Notes under the pieces: model-generated
Database searches by the model: none
Told to the model about the DNA's origin: nothing
Seen by the model: only the letters and a program-made list of their open reading frames with translations
Shown: positions 16,977-24,848 of the stretch, one piece after another
How the letters are laid out: each line of letters starts with the position of its first letter
How positions within the stretch are numbered: the first letter of the stretch is position 1
Translations under genes and position numbers: made by a program
Source of the DNA: Myxococcales bacterium
Lineage (GTDB): Bacteria; Myxococcota_A; Polyangia; Nannocystales; Nannocystaceae
DNA: 36,708 nucleotides
Direction of reading: 5' to 3'
NCBI GenBank assembly: GCA_020633315.1
Contig: JACKDV010000039.1
Location: 1 to 36,708 of the forward strand

Positions 16977-18236
16977 TCACTGCGCTGGACAGTGGGGCAG
17001 GCTCTGCGAGGGGGGCTCGTTGGGGGGCTCGGCGTAGCCGACCGGCGGGACCTCGACGAAGCAGCGCGTGAGGGCATGGGTGTCGTCGTCGAGCTCCACC
17101 CGCAGGTAGCCGTAGCGAGGGATCCCCACGCCCTGGTAGGCGCCGCCCGTGCCCACGATGACCTCCGAGAGCACCACGTCGCCCACCGGCACCTCGAAGG
17201 CGCGCAGCGAGTGGTCGTGCCCGGCCACCACCAGGTCGGCCTCGTCGCGGGCGAGCTCGGCGAGCAGGGCCGCCGCTTGATCCTCGCGGGACCAGCCCGA
17301 GCCGGTCCGACCTGCGAAGGGCGGGTGGTGCAGGCCCACGATCAGGAAGCGGCCGTCCTCGCGGTGGAGCAGCTCGGGCAGGCGGGCCTGCACCGAGCGA
17401 GCGATGGCGCCGCTGCCCGAGTCGAGCAGGGTCAGGTGGGTCCCGCACACGTCGAAGGCGTGGTTGCCGGGCCCGAAGCTGCGGTTGAAGTGCGGCCGCG
17501 TGGGTCGGTAGATGTCGTGGTTGCCCGGGGTCACGGCCACCGGGATCGACACGCGGGAGAGGATGTCGTGGATGGTGTCGAGCTCGTCGTCCCGCGAGGA
17601 CTCGGTGAGGTCGCCGACGATGACCAGGGCCACCAGCGGGGTGCCGGCGGCGGCCGAGGCATCCACGTCCTGCTCGAGGCGATCGACGATGCGCTCGAAC
17701 TGATCGGGGTTGGTCTGGATGTCGCCGAGCATCGCGAGGCGGTAGCGGGGCGGGCAGGCTCGGTCGCCGCGGATCCACTGGAGCTCGCCCGGGGCGAGCA
17801 GCAGATCGAGCTCGCGGCGGGTGGAGGCCGACGCGGGCAGGGGCGTCGCGGCGCCGGCGGGTCCCAGCTCGAGGGTGGCGCGGGGATCCACGTTGCGCAG
17901 GCGCAGGTGGAGGGCGACGTCCTCGGTGGCGTCGGGGTCGGCTCGCAGCGAGAGCGCGAAGCGGCCCGGGCCCGCGACCCTCGCCTGGATGGAGCCGTCG
18001 GCGAGCTCCTCGAGCAGGCCGCGGGCATCCCAGCTCCGATCGTCGGTGGCGTCGGGATCCTGGAAGCGCAGCTCCACGCCGCTGGAGCCGCGCAGGCGCG
18101 CGTGGGTGTTCTCGGCGATCACCCGGCACTCGGCCTCGGCGTAGTCGGGCGAGGTGCAGTGGGGCTGCACGCAGCCGGAGCTCGAGCCCAGCGCGGCCGC
18201 CAGCGCGAGCGCGGCGAGGGCCAGGCGACCGCTCAT
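16977..18236 (-). CDS. Calcineurin-like metallophosphoesterase lipoprotein
   Basis: A 419-residue predicted lipoprotein phosphoesterase. The signal peptide ends SSSGC (Cys22). A beta-rich N-terminal region of about 140 residues precedes the catalytic domain. The metal-binding motifs are GDIQ (171-174, Gln where many family members have His), VGDLTESS (208-214, Asp209), GNHD (238-241), GLHHPP (301-306) and AGHDH (338-342), giving a complete dimetal site apart from that first-motif change. It would hydrolyse phosphoesters outside the cytoplasm. ATG 18236 has a strong GGGGAGG ribosome site and overlaps the stop of the upstream membrane-protein gene as ATGA, so the two are co-translated. Substrate unknown. 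Confidence 0.9.
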   Translation of the reverse strand: MSGRLALAALALAAALGSSSGCVQPHCTSPDYAEAECRVIAENTHARLRGSSGVELRFQDPDATDDRSWDARGLLEELADGSIQARVAGPGRFALSLRADPDATEDVALHLRLRNVDPRATLELGPAGAATPLPASASTRRELDLLLAPGELQWIRGDRACPPRYRLAMLGDIQTNPDQFERIVDRLEQDVDASAAAGTPLVALVIVGDLTESSRDDELDTIHDILSRVSIPVAVTPGNHDIYRPTRPHFNRSFGPGNHAFDVCGTHLTLLDSGSGAIARSVQARLPELLHREDGRFLIVGLHHPPFAGRTGSGWSREDQAAALLAELARDEADLVVAGHDHSLRAFEVPVGDVVLSEVIVGTGGAYQGVGIPRYGYLRVELDDDTHALTRCFVEVPPVGYAEPPNEPPSQSLPHCPAQ

Positions 18237-19867
18237 CGGCGGGACCTCCCCGCGTAGTGGAGATCGGGCGCGACCAGGCCCAGCTCCAGGCCCACGCTGG
18301 TGCCGTTGCCGAGGCGGGCGAAGGCGCCGAGCTGGGCGGCAAGCGGGGCGCCGGCGGGGCGCAGGCGGGTGGACCAGCCCACGTGGATGGGACCCAGGAA
18401 GCCGATGACCGGGCCGAAGTTGAAGCCCTGGCCGTCGAAGCGGCTGTGGATGTAGCCGAGGGTGAGCTGTCCGGTGGCCTCGAGCCGGCGAGGCTGGCCA
18501 TCGCGGCGCGAGCCGGGAGTGAGCGGCACGTCCACGTCGTACCACGCCTCGCCGTAGAGCGGTCCCACCTGCGGGCGGCCGCGGCGGAGCGCGCGGGAGC
18601 CTGGATCGGAGAACGCCACGAAGTCGAAGCGTGGTCCGACGTAGACGGTGAAGCGCTGGCGCGGCGAGAGCCGCCAGCGGGCGCCCACCGTGAGGGGCAG
18701 CAGCATGGTGCGCTCGAGCAGCCGCGCCTCGGCGGTGTCGGGGGCGAAGGCGTCGCGGCGGATCTGGAGCTCGGGGCGGTAGCGCAGCTCGGCGCCGCCC
18801 AGCCGGGCCGAGCGTCGCAGCACGGGGTAGGGCAGGGCGACCGCGAGATCGAGCCCCACGCCGATGCTGAGGTGACGCTGCCGCAGCACGCGGGGCGCGG
18901 TGCCCTGCTGCCCCTCGGGGATCACCATGCTCTGGGGGCGTGGATCGACCTCGCGCACCGGGGCGAGCCAGCCGCCCACGTGGCCGAACAGGCGCAGGCG
19001 GCTCTGGTCGCCGGGGAAGAACAGGTTGGGAGCCACGCGCAGCGACAGCGAGTGCGGTCGCTGCTCGTCGAGCACCTGCGGGCCCGAGTAGCCGTAGGCC
19101 AGCGATGCGGTGGGAGGCCGCAGGCGATCGGAGAGCGTGGGGCCGTCGCCACCGAGGCGGCCCGCCACCGCGCCCACGATGGCTCCCGCGCCGGCCAGCC
19201 CGCTCAGGCCGACCAGCAGCACGCCGGGATCGCTCTGGGCGAGCCGATCGCCCAGCCCGAACATCACCCCCGCTGCGGCCGCGCCACCGAGCACGCCCAG
19301 CGCCAGCAGCAGCGCACGTGCCGGGCGGGGGCGGGTGCAGGGATCACCGTGCGGGGAGCAGGCGGCCCAGCTCGTGCGCCGGGCGGCGTCGGGATCGGAG
19401 GCGGGGCGAGGGACGGGCGTTGGCTCGAGGGTGACGGAGGGAGACGTGGGCGAGGGCGAGGAGGTTGGCTCGGCGGCGTCGGCTCGCTCGTCGGGCGGGC
19501 CATCGACGTCGGCACGCTGCGGGCGGGTGTCGTCGGTCGCGACGGGCTCGTCGGGCGGGTCATCGATATCGGCATGCTGCGGGCGGGTGTCGTCGGTCGC
19601 GACGGGCTCGTCGGCTGCGGCTCGTCCGGGGCTGGCGTCGTCGGTCGCGACGGGCTCGTCGGTCGCGACGGGCTCGTCGGTCGCGACCCCCTCATCGGCG
19701 ACGCCTCGCTCCGAGCTCGGCTCGCCCCGCGCCTGTGGCCCGCTCGCCGGCGGCCCCTCGGCATGCGCGATCTCGGGCACGAGCAAGCGGGTGCTCACGA
19801 GCAATGCGGTGACGATGCGGCCGGGGCCGCATCGCGCACGCCGGGAGCCCGCACCCCTGCCTCGCAC
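18233..19867 (-). CDS. Predicted envelope protein: signal peptide, Asp-rich repeats, two TM helices, beta-rich C-terminus
   Basis: A protein of about 544 residues that I do not recognise. A signal peptide (VTALLVSTRLLVPEIAHA) is followed by a low-complexity acidic region with repeats of DEPVATDDTRPQ and ADVDGPPDE type. Two hydrophobic helices come next (ALLLALGVLGGAAAAGVMFG and VLLVGLSGLAGAGAIVGAV). The C-terminal 300 residues alternate hydrophobic and polar residues like an outer-membrane barrel and end in a strand-like segment. The start is uncertain. GTG 19867 leaves room for a promoter shared with the divergent DUF2058 gene, while ATG 19921 would almost touch it. The stop overlaps the metallophosphoesterase start, so the two gene products probably work together in the envelope. 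Confidence 0.65.
   Translation of the reverse strand: MRGRGAGSRRARCGPGRIVTALLVSTRLLVPEIAHAEGPPASGPQARGEPSSERGVADEGVATDEPVATDEPVATDDASPGRAAADEPVATDDTRPQHADIDDPPDEPVATDDTRPQRADVDGPPDERADAAEPTSSPSPTSPSVTLEPTPVPRPASDPDAARRTSWAACSPHGDPCTRPRPARALLLALGVLGGAAAAGVMFGLGDRLAQSDPGVLLVGLSGLAGAGAIVGAVAGRLGGDGPTLSDRLRPPTASLAYGYSGPQVLDEQRPHSLSLRVAPNLFFPGDQSRLRLFGHVGGWLAPVREVDPRPQSMVIPEGQQGTAPRVLRQRHLSIGVGLDLAVALPYPVLRRSARLGGAELRYRPELQIRRDAFAPDTAEARLLERTMLLPLTVGARWRLSPRQRFTVYVGPRFDFVAFSDPGSRALRRGRPQVGPLYGEAWYDVDVPLTPGSRRDGQPRRLEATGQLTLGYIHSRFDGQGFNFGPVIGFLGPIHVGWSTRLRPAGAPLAAQLGAFARLGNGTSVGLELGLVAPDLHYAGRSRR
19501..19620 (-). repeat. 60-bp tandem duplication in the Asp-rich linker
   Basis: Positions 19501-19560 and 19561-19620 are near-identical copies (both read CATCGAyrTCGGCAyGCTGC at the left edge). 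They encode a 20-residue unit around DEPVATDDTRPQ. Further shorter GTCGCGACGGGCTCGTCG units continue to about 19690. The repeat is in frame, so length variation would be tolerated. Confidence 0.8.
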
Positions 19868-19933
19868 GGCCCAGCGATAGCACGGGCACCGCGGGCGTTG
19901 AAGCGAGACCGGCGCTATCATGGATTTCCCATC

Positions 19934-20449
19934 ATGCTCGACCTCAAGTCCAAGCTCGCGGCGGCCGGCCTGGTCACCAAGGAGGATGTCGAACGCGCCG
20001 AGAGGGCCAAGGCCAAGAAGGCCAAGGCCAAGCGGGGCGGAGCCGGACGCAAGGAGCGGCCCGGAGGTCGCGGCAAGCCCGAGCCCGCCCGGCTGCGCGT
20101 GGCCGAGCTGCGCGGCGAGGGCAAGGGCGCGCAGTACGACGCGGTGCGCCGCTTCGTGGAGAAGGTGCGCCTCGACGATCCGGCGCGCCCACCCGGCGAG
20201 CAGGCCCAGACCTTCCACTTCACCACGGCCAAGGGGCAGATCGGCCGGCTCGTGCTCGAGCCCGACGTGCACGGCTGGGTGAGCGAGGGCGGGGCCGGCA
20301 TCGTGGCCTACATGTCCAATCACGGCCTCGCCCACGCGGCGGTGCCGGCCCAGGCGGCGCGCGACGTGGGCGAGCTGTTCCCGCTGTGGCTGCGCGTGCT
20401 CAAGGGGCACGCGGGGGCAGGGGCGCTCGAGGGAGACGGCGAGCCCTAG
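19934..20449 (+). CDS. DUF2058-family protein (YaiL-like)
   Basis: A 171-residue basic protein. The N-terminus LDLKSKLAAAGLVTKEDVE followed by a Lys/Ala/Arg-rich stretch (ERAKAKKAKAKRGG) is the hallmark of the DUF2058/YaiL family of nucleoid- or polynucleotide-associated proteins of unknown function. The C-terminal part (FHFTTAKGQIGRLVL, then GIVAYMSNHGLAHA) matches the family's conserved region. ATG 19934 was chosen because homology starts at it; the frame is open far upstream but antisense to another gene. It is divergent from the envelope-protein gene and ends at a strong hairpin. Confidence 0.82.
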   Translation: MLDLKSKLAAAGLVTKEDVERAERAKAKKAKAKRGGAGRKERPGGRGKPEPARLRVAELRGEGKGAQYDAVRRFVEKVRLDDPARPPGEQAQTFHFTTAKGQIGRLVLEPDVHGWVSEGGAGIVAYMSNHGLAHAAVPAQAARDVGELFPLWLRVLKGHAGAGALEGDGEP

Positions 20450-20458
20450 AAATGAGGA

Positions 20459-20484
20459 GAGACGGGCCGTGGACGGCCCGTCTC
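20459..20484. terminator. 11-bp hairpin between convergent genes
   Basis: GAGACGGGCCG (20459-20469) pairs perfectly with CGGCCCGTCTC (20474-20484) around a TGGA loop. It lies in the 66-bp gap between the convergent stops of the DUF2058 and M57 protease genes and would serve both. On the minus strand the stem is followed by TCCTCATTTC, a weakly T-rich tail. Confidence 0.75.
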
Positions 20485-20515
20485 CCTCGTGGATCCGTTG
20501 GCGTGGGTCGCCCGA

Positions 20516-21946
20516 CTACGGGCAGGCCGGGCCTTCGCAGCCGGCCCCGACCTCGCACCAGCGATTGGAGGGCTTGCCCCCGGTCACGCCGTCGCAATCG
20601 GCCGGGCAGCTGTCGGTGCCGTTGCGACCGTCGCAGCTCTCGCCGTCGTCGCACACGCCGTTGCCACAGTTGCCACCGCCGGCGCAGGCGGGATCTCCCG
20701 CGCAGTCGCTGTCGGCACAGTCGGCGTTGCCGTCACCATCGTCGTCCACGCCGTTGTCGCAGACCTCGGCCGGCGGCGGCGGGGGACCACCCGCACCCGC
20801 GGCGTCCACGTCGAGCGACAGCCCGCTGTAGGCCGAGTAGCCGTAGACCATCACCCAGTACTGACCGTCCTGCGAGGGGTTGAACTCGCAGGCCTCCTCG
20901 TTGCCGCTCACGTAGGGGCGGCAGTCGTAGGTGCTCTTGGTGGGCTGGGCGCCGAAGCGCACATAGAGGTCCGCGTCACCGGAGCCGCCCGACATCTGCA
21001 CCCGCAGGGCGTCGTAGCCGGTGGCGTCGTAGGGCCCGTAGATGGTCTGCGAGCGCCGGGCTCCGCTCAGGTTGCTCAGTGACGCGAGGCTGGTGTCGTA
21101 GCTGGGCGGAGGCTCCGGCGCGCAGCTCCCGGTGTCGTACATGCAGTCGAGCGCGACTATGTCGGAGGCCGTCCAGGTGCCGTTGCTGCTCCCGTTGTAG
21201 CAGGAGTTCATCACCGAGCCGTTCATGACCGCGTCGGTGGGCGTGCCCGGGATGTGGATCGCACCCACGCCGCCGTCGCCCTCGTTGGTGGGGCCGCCAC
21301 CGCAGCTGATCGAGCGGTCGTAGTAGTCGGTGTGGCGGAAGCCGATGCAGTGGCCCAGCTCGTGCTGGATCACGTGGGCCGCCACCGCCACGCCGTAGTT
21401 GGAGGCGAGGTTCTGGCCCACGTAGAACTCGAAGTAGGGCAGGCCGCCCGACGGGAAGCCCGAGACGCCGCCGCTGCTGTTGTCGAGGTTGCCGGTGATC
21501 ACCGCGTCGGCCGTGGCCGCGTTGCAGCCGGCCCCGTCGCGGGCCATCGTGAACTGCAGGCCCTGCTCGTTGTAGTGCGTGATCGCCAGGTCGAGCGCCT
21601 GTACCATGAGCGCGTTGCTCGAGAGCTCCGCCGTGGGATCGATGCAGATCGTTCCGACGGTGCTGGTGTCGACGGTGTTGGTGGTGCGGTACTGACGGAA
21701 GCCGCTGCCGTCGATGCCGATCATCTCTCGTGACGCCTCGAGGGTCACGATGGCATCGCTGCCCACGTACACGGTGCCGTCCTCGAGGACGCCGATCTCG
21801 TCGCGCGGGAACCCGGCCAGGGCCAGGTTCTCGACGATCTCCTCGGCCTCGGCCTGCCGCTGCTCCTCGTAGTCGGAGCCGTCCATTCCGTTGTAGCAAC
21901 CAACCACGAGCACAGCCGTGGCCATCAAGGCTTTCTTCGACATCAT
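20516..21946 (-). CDS. M57-type (HELGH) zinc metalloprotease lipoprotein with PPC domain
   Basis: A 476-residue predicted lipoprotein protease. The signal peptide ends LVVGC (Cys17). The catalytic domain contains the zinc site HELGHCIGFRHTDY, with His195, Glu196, His199 and His205, matching the dual-action HEIGH (M57) peptidase family known from myxobacteria, and a downstream AVMNGSVMNSC stretch as the probable Met-turn. After it comes a pre-peptidase C-terminal type beta-sandwich (about 320-400; GGSGDADLYVRFG, CEFNPSQDGQYWVMVYGY). A Cys/Asp-rich tail closes the protein (VCDNGVDDDGDGNADCADSD, a metal-binding-type repeat). Two adjacent ATGs (21946, 21943) are possible starts. A secreted proteolytic role in predation or nutrition is inference. 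Confidence 0.92.
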   Translation of the reverse strand: MMSKKALMATAVLVVGCYNGMDGSDYEEQRQAEAEEIVENLALAGFPRDEIGVLEDGTVYVGSDAIVTLEASREMIGIDGSGFRQYRTTNTVDTSTVGTICIDPTAELSSNALMVQALDLAITHYNEQGLQFTMARDGAGCNAATADAVITGNLDNSSGGVSGFPSGGLPYFEFYVGQNLASNYGVAVAAHVIQHELGHCIGFRHTDYYDRSISCGGGPTNEGDGGVGAIHIPGTPTDAVMNGSVMNSCYNGSSNGTWTASDIVALDCMYDTGSCAPEPPPSYDTSLASLSNLSGARRSQTIYGPYDATGYDALRVQMSGGSGDADLYVRFGAQPTKSTYDCRPYVSGNEEACEFNPSQDGQYWVMVYGYSAYSGLSLDVDAAGAGGPPPPPAEVCDNGVDDDGDGNADCADSDCAGDPACAGGGNCGNGVCDDGESCDGRNGTDSCPADCDGVTGGKPSNRWCEVGAGCEGPACP

Positions 21947-22182
21947 CTCTTCGATTTCCCCCCGCCGGGAGAGAGGACCCGGCGCAATCTCGGACCTAGC
22001 CTTACAGCCATCGACCAGTGGTCTCAAGTGGTTCTTCGTCTACGATTTCGTGATGATTCCCGGGTTTGAATACCAATGTTCGCTCGTAATGGCGGAGCGC
22101 CCGTTGCTCGCTGCTCCGAGTCGGGCGAATCCCTACGCAGAAACGACGATCTGGGCCGTAGGCGCGAGCCCGATCGGATGCG
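21947..22182. promoter_or_regulatory. Non-coding upstream region of the M57 protease gene, less GC-rich
   Basis: This 236-bp gap precedes the leftward protease gene and follows the stop of the membrane-protein gene. It is visibly richer in A/T than its surroundings (around 22030-22090), as expected of a promoter. It contains the palindrome GACCAGTGGTC at 22013-22023. On the minus strand TTGAGA lies 17 bases from TAAGGC, a weak sigma-70-like pair. Confidence 0.4.
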
Positions 22183-23367
22183 TCAATGCGTCGCATTCGA
22201 CGAAGGCTCGGATCCTCTGCCACTCGATCGCAGGCGATCGCTCAGCAGGGTGCCGTAGGCCGCGATGCCCAGCGCGCTCAATAGCGCCATCACCATCATG
22301 AAGCGAGCGAGGTCGGTGTGGGCGCGGCCGCAGACCGTGTACCACTCGTCGCCAGCGGCCGGCAGGTGGTCCACGCAGCGGAAGTCGAAGTCCTCGTCGA
22401 AGTCCTGCGCGCACAGGAACTCGTAGCGGGTGAGCCCCATGATGTCGGTGGCCTCCACGTGGCACTCGCCATAGGTCTGGTGCATGGAGGCGCTGCGGTG
22501 AGCTGTGGGATCGGCGATCGCCATGATCCCCGCGAGGGTGAGGTAGTAGAGGATCGCAGCCACCAGCAGCGGGCGGTCGGAGGCGCGTCGTGGCGACGGG
22601 GGCTGGCGGCGGCGCAGGCCCCAGACCACCACGCCCAGGTAGATCACGATCACCACCACCAGCCCGCGCGGCCCGGGGATGCCCTCGTCGAGCAGCTGCA
22701 GCGGGCGCATCTGGACCATCATCTGCAGGGAGCTCAGGCCCATGACCAGGGCGAGGGCCTTGGCGATGGTCGAGCGCCGCTCGACCTCGGGGTCCTTGCG
22801 CAGGCCCGTGGCGAGCAGGAAGGCGAAGCCCGCGACGAAGGTGATGACCCACATCGAGCTGCCCACCGGGACGCCGAGCAGGCGGTTGGCGATGGGCATG
22901 TCGGTGTCGTGCCAGGTCCACCACAGGAACTTGGCGCCCACGATGTCGTAGGGGGCGTAGAACAGCTCGGCCAGCAGCCCGGTGAGCGCGGCCTGGGCGA
23001 TGCGGGGCAGCCCCAGGCGCCACACCGCCACCGTGGGGAAGTACATGAAGCAGACGTAGACGCAGGGGATGTACAGGGGCAGGCGCGGCGTGAGCATGAT
23101 GGTCGCCTGCGCCTGCCAGAAGTTGTCCACCATCGGCAGTGCCATGAAGAGCATGTCGTTGGCGGTGCCGGCCAGCAGCGCGGCGACCCAGGCCAGCAGG
23201 TGGGCCCGGCCGTGGCGGCGGGCGTGCACGAACGCGAGGATCGTGCACGCGTAGAACAGGTACTCGCCCACGAGGAACGAGGGCATCACCTCCCACTGTG
23301 CGGCTGGGCTCGTGAGCGGGGACCAGGGGAGGTGAGGAGCCAGGTCCCAGGGCAGCGCGGCCAGCAT
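22183..23367 (-). CDS. Multi-pass membrane protein of unknown function (WWTWHDTD motif)
   Basis: A 394-residue integral membrane protein with about nine hydrophobic helices spread over its length. A highly specific segment in the middle reads PYDIVGAKFLWWTWHDTD (139-156), with NDMLFMALPMVDNFW (70-84) earlier. His/Asp/Trp residues at membrane edges could bind a metal or a lipid head group. A soluble Cys-containing loop (about 300-360, with CHVEATD, CAQDFDEDFDFRCVDH) lies between the last helices. I recall a family of similar proteins of unknown function in bacteria and animals (possibly DUF7802) but cannot confirm it. It starts 52 bp downstream of the Coq4-like gene on the same strand and is probably co-transcribed with it under TetR control. 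Confidence 0.78.
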   Translation of the reverse strand: MLAALPWDLAPHLPWSPLTSPAAQWEVMPSFLVGEYLFYACTILAFVHARRHGRAHLLAWVAALLAGTANDMLFMALPMVDNFWQAQATIMLTPRLPLYIPCVYVCFMYFPTVAVWRLGLPRIAQAALTGLLAELFYAPYDIVGAKFLWWTWHDTDMPIANRLLGVPVGSSMWVITFVAGFAFLLATGLRKDPEVERRSTIAKALALVMGLSSLQMMVQMRPLQLLDEGIPGPRGLVVVIVIYLGVVVWGLRRRQPPSPRRASDRPLLVAAILYYLTLAGIMAIADPTAHRSASMHQTYGECHVEATDIMGLTRYEFLCAQDFDEDFDFRCVDHLPAAGDEWYTVCGRAHTDLARFMMVMALLSALGIAAYGTLLSDRLRSSGRGSEPSSNATH

Positions 23368-23419
23368 GCCGGCACCGTAGCAGGGGGCCGGGCCGTCGGG
23401 CGAGGCCGAGGCCGAGGCG

Positions 23420-24067
23420 CTACGCCGCCGCGGGCACGACCTCGGGGATCGCCACCTCGTCGGCGGCCTCGATGCGGTACTCGGCGCGCAGCTCGGTCAC
23501 CGGTCGAGCCCACTGCTGCTCGATGGGCAGCGTGATGAGCATGCGAGCCCGTCGACCCATGCGGATGCCACGGATGGCGTTGCGCCAGATCCGGAGCGCT
23601 CGCCAGGGCGAGAGCAAGGGGTACACGAGGCAGCTCATCAGCGACGCGATCCAGTAGGTCCACAGGTAGCGCTGCCCGGCCACGAAGCCCCACACGCCGG
23701 CCTCGCCCGCCCACGAGGTGTCGAAGCCGGTGAGCACGTGGTAGACATCGTGCAGCAGCGCATAGCGAGCCATGAAGATGTTGCGCTCGAGCACCTCGCG
23801 CTCGAGCTGGTCGCTGATGCGAAAGGGGTGCAGGTCGTTGGCCTGCAGGAGCTCGGCGTACTCGCGGCCGATGGTGCCGCGGGGCAGGCGAAGCAGCGGC
23901 TCCACGGCCACGTCGGGGAAGGTCGCGGCCAGGCCCTGCAGCTCGGCCTCGATCTCCGGCCGCGCGCGAGCACCGCTAATCTCGCTCTTGTAGACGGCCG
24001 CATCGCCAATGCGCGCGGGGTCCTGGATGGCGACCCGAAATGCCCGAAATGCTTCGATCTTCCTCAT
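23420..24067 (-). CDS. Coq4-family protein
   Basis: A 215-residue protein with the Coq4 signature HDxxHx11E: His106, Asp107, His110 and Glu122 in LLHDVYHVLTGFDTSWAGE. This site binds a divalent metal. In ubiquinone-making organisms Coq4 acts in the CoQ pathway (removal/oxidation at ring C1). A hydrophobic stretch (WIASLMSCLVYPLLSPW) suggests membrane contact. ATG 24067 has GGAGG five bases ahead. The gene faces a TetR regulator across two palindromic operators and precedes the WWTWHDTD membrane-protein gene. Myxobacteria generally use menaquinone, so a role in a different isoprenoid or ring-modifying step is possible; that is inference. Confidence 0.88.
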   Translation of the reverse strand: MRKIEAFRAFRVAIQDPARIGDAAVYKSEISGARARPEIEAELQGLAATFPDVAVEPLLRLPRGTIGREYAELLQANDLHPFRISDQLEREVLERNIFMARYALLHDVYHVLTGFDTSWAGEAGVWGFVAGQRYLWTYWIASLMSCLVYPLLSPWRALRIWRNAIRGIRMGRRARMLITLPIEQQWARPVTELRAEYRIEAADEVAIPEVVPAAA

Positions 24068-24091
24068 CGTAGCCTCCGCTTCCTCGTCGAG

Positions 24092-24107
24092 GTGACCAGT
24101 TGGTCAC
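24092..24107. promoter_or_regulatory. Palindromic operator 1 (TetR/Coq4 intergenic region)
   Basis: GTGACCA (92-98) and TGGTCAC (101-107) form a perfect 7-bp inverted repeat with a two-base spacer. It overlaps TTGGTC (24100-24105), the candidate -35 of the TetR gene. The palindrome GTCACGTGAC (24103-24112) overlaps its right arm. Confidence 0.7.
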
Positions 24108-24121
24108 GTGACTCTTTAGTC

Positions 24122-24141
24122 ATATGACTGTATGGTCATAT
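24122..24141. promoter_or_regulatory. Palindromic operator 2 (TetR/Coq4 intergenic region)
   Basis: ATATGAC (24122-24128) and GTCATAT (24135-24141) are perfect inverted repeats with a six-base spacer; AGTCATATGACT (24118-24129) is another perfect palindrome overlapping it. The left arm contains TATGAC (24123-24128), a candidate -10 spaced 17 bases from TTGGTC. Both operators share the half-site TGAC/GTCA. Binding here would block the TetR promoter and the divergent Coq4 promoter. Confidence 0.7.
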
Positions 24142-24156
24142 CGTCAAGGAGCAATC

Positions 24157-24828
24157 GTGCCCAAGTCGACCTTCTTCAACCTGCCACAGGCCAAGCGGGA
24201 GCGGATCACCGAGCTGGCCATCGAGGAGTTCTCCGAGCGTCCGTACCACCGCGCCTCGCTGACGCGCCTGGTCGCGCGGGCGGGCATCGCCAAGGGCAGC
24301 GTCTACCAGTACTTCGACGACAAGCTCGATCTGTATCGCTGGCTGCTGACCGAGGAGGTGCCCCGCCGCAAGCTCGCTCACCTGCGCGCCGAGGCCGAGG
24401 CCGCGCCACCCACCTCGCTGCGGGGCTTCCTGCGCCAGGCGGTGCTCTCGGGCGTGCGCTTCATGCTGGCCAACCCACGCCTGAGCCAGCTCGCCGCGGC
24501 CGTCACCATGCCCACCGACGACCCCGAGCTCCGGGCGCTGTACGCCGAGGTCCTCGCCCAGGGGCACGCGGGCTTCACCACGATGCTCCGCGGCATGGTG
24601 CAGGCCGGCCAGCTCCGTGACGACGTGGACCCGGAGCTGGCGGCGCGGGTGATCGCCTCGGTGCTGGGCATCGGGCTGCGCGACATCGTGCTCGGTCAGC
24701 TCGGCGTGGACATGCTCGCCTTGCTGCGCGAGCCCTCGATGGCCGAGCGTCTCGACGACGCCGCGCTCGAGCGCCTGGTGGACGGCGTGCTGACGATCCT
24801 CGTCGACGGCCTCGCGCCGCCACCATGA
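24157..24828 (+). CDS. TetR-family transcriptional regulator
   Basis: A 223-residue TetR-type regulator. The N-terminal helix-turn-helix is clear: ITELAIEEFSERPYHRASLT, then LVARAGIAKGSVYQYFDDKLDLY (38-60). The C-terminal ligand-binding helices follow. I use GTG 24157 because AAGGAG lies five bases ahead; an upstream in-frame ATG at 24124 would put the start within operator 2. It is divergent from the Coq4-like gene, with two palindromes between, so it most likely represses itself and the Coq4/membrane-protein operon until a small molecule binds. The ligand is unknown. Confidence 0.92.
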   Translation: MPKSTFFNLPQAKRERITELAIEEFSERPYHRASLTRLVARAGIAKGSVYQYFDDKLDLYRWLLTEEVPRRKLAHLRAEAEAAPPTSLRGFLRQAVLSGVRFMLANPRLSQLAAAVTMPTDDPELRALYAEVLAQGHAGFTTMLRGMVQAGQLRDDVDPELAARVIASVLGIGLRDIVLGQLGVDMLALLREPSMAERLDDAALERLVDGVLTILVDGLAPPP

Positions 24829-24848
24829 GCGGTCGCGGTCGCGGCGGC

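Noticed and set aside
19485..19700. Tandem repeats as a CRISPR array
   Set aside because: The repeats are contiguous, without unique spacers, in frame, and encode an Asp/Pro/Thr linker.
22318..23535. Plus-strand open frame over the WWTWHDTD membrane protein gene
   Set aside because: Composition typical of an antisense frame in GC-rich DNA; the minus-strand frame has regular membrane helices.
24124..24156. Upstream ATG 24124 as the start of the TetR gene
   Set aside because: It would place the coding start inside operator 2 and lacks a ribosome site, while GTG 24157 has AAGGAG five bases ahead.
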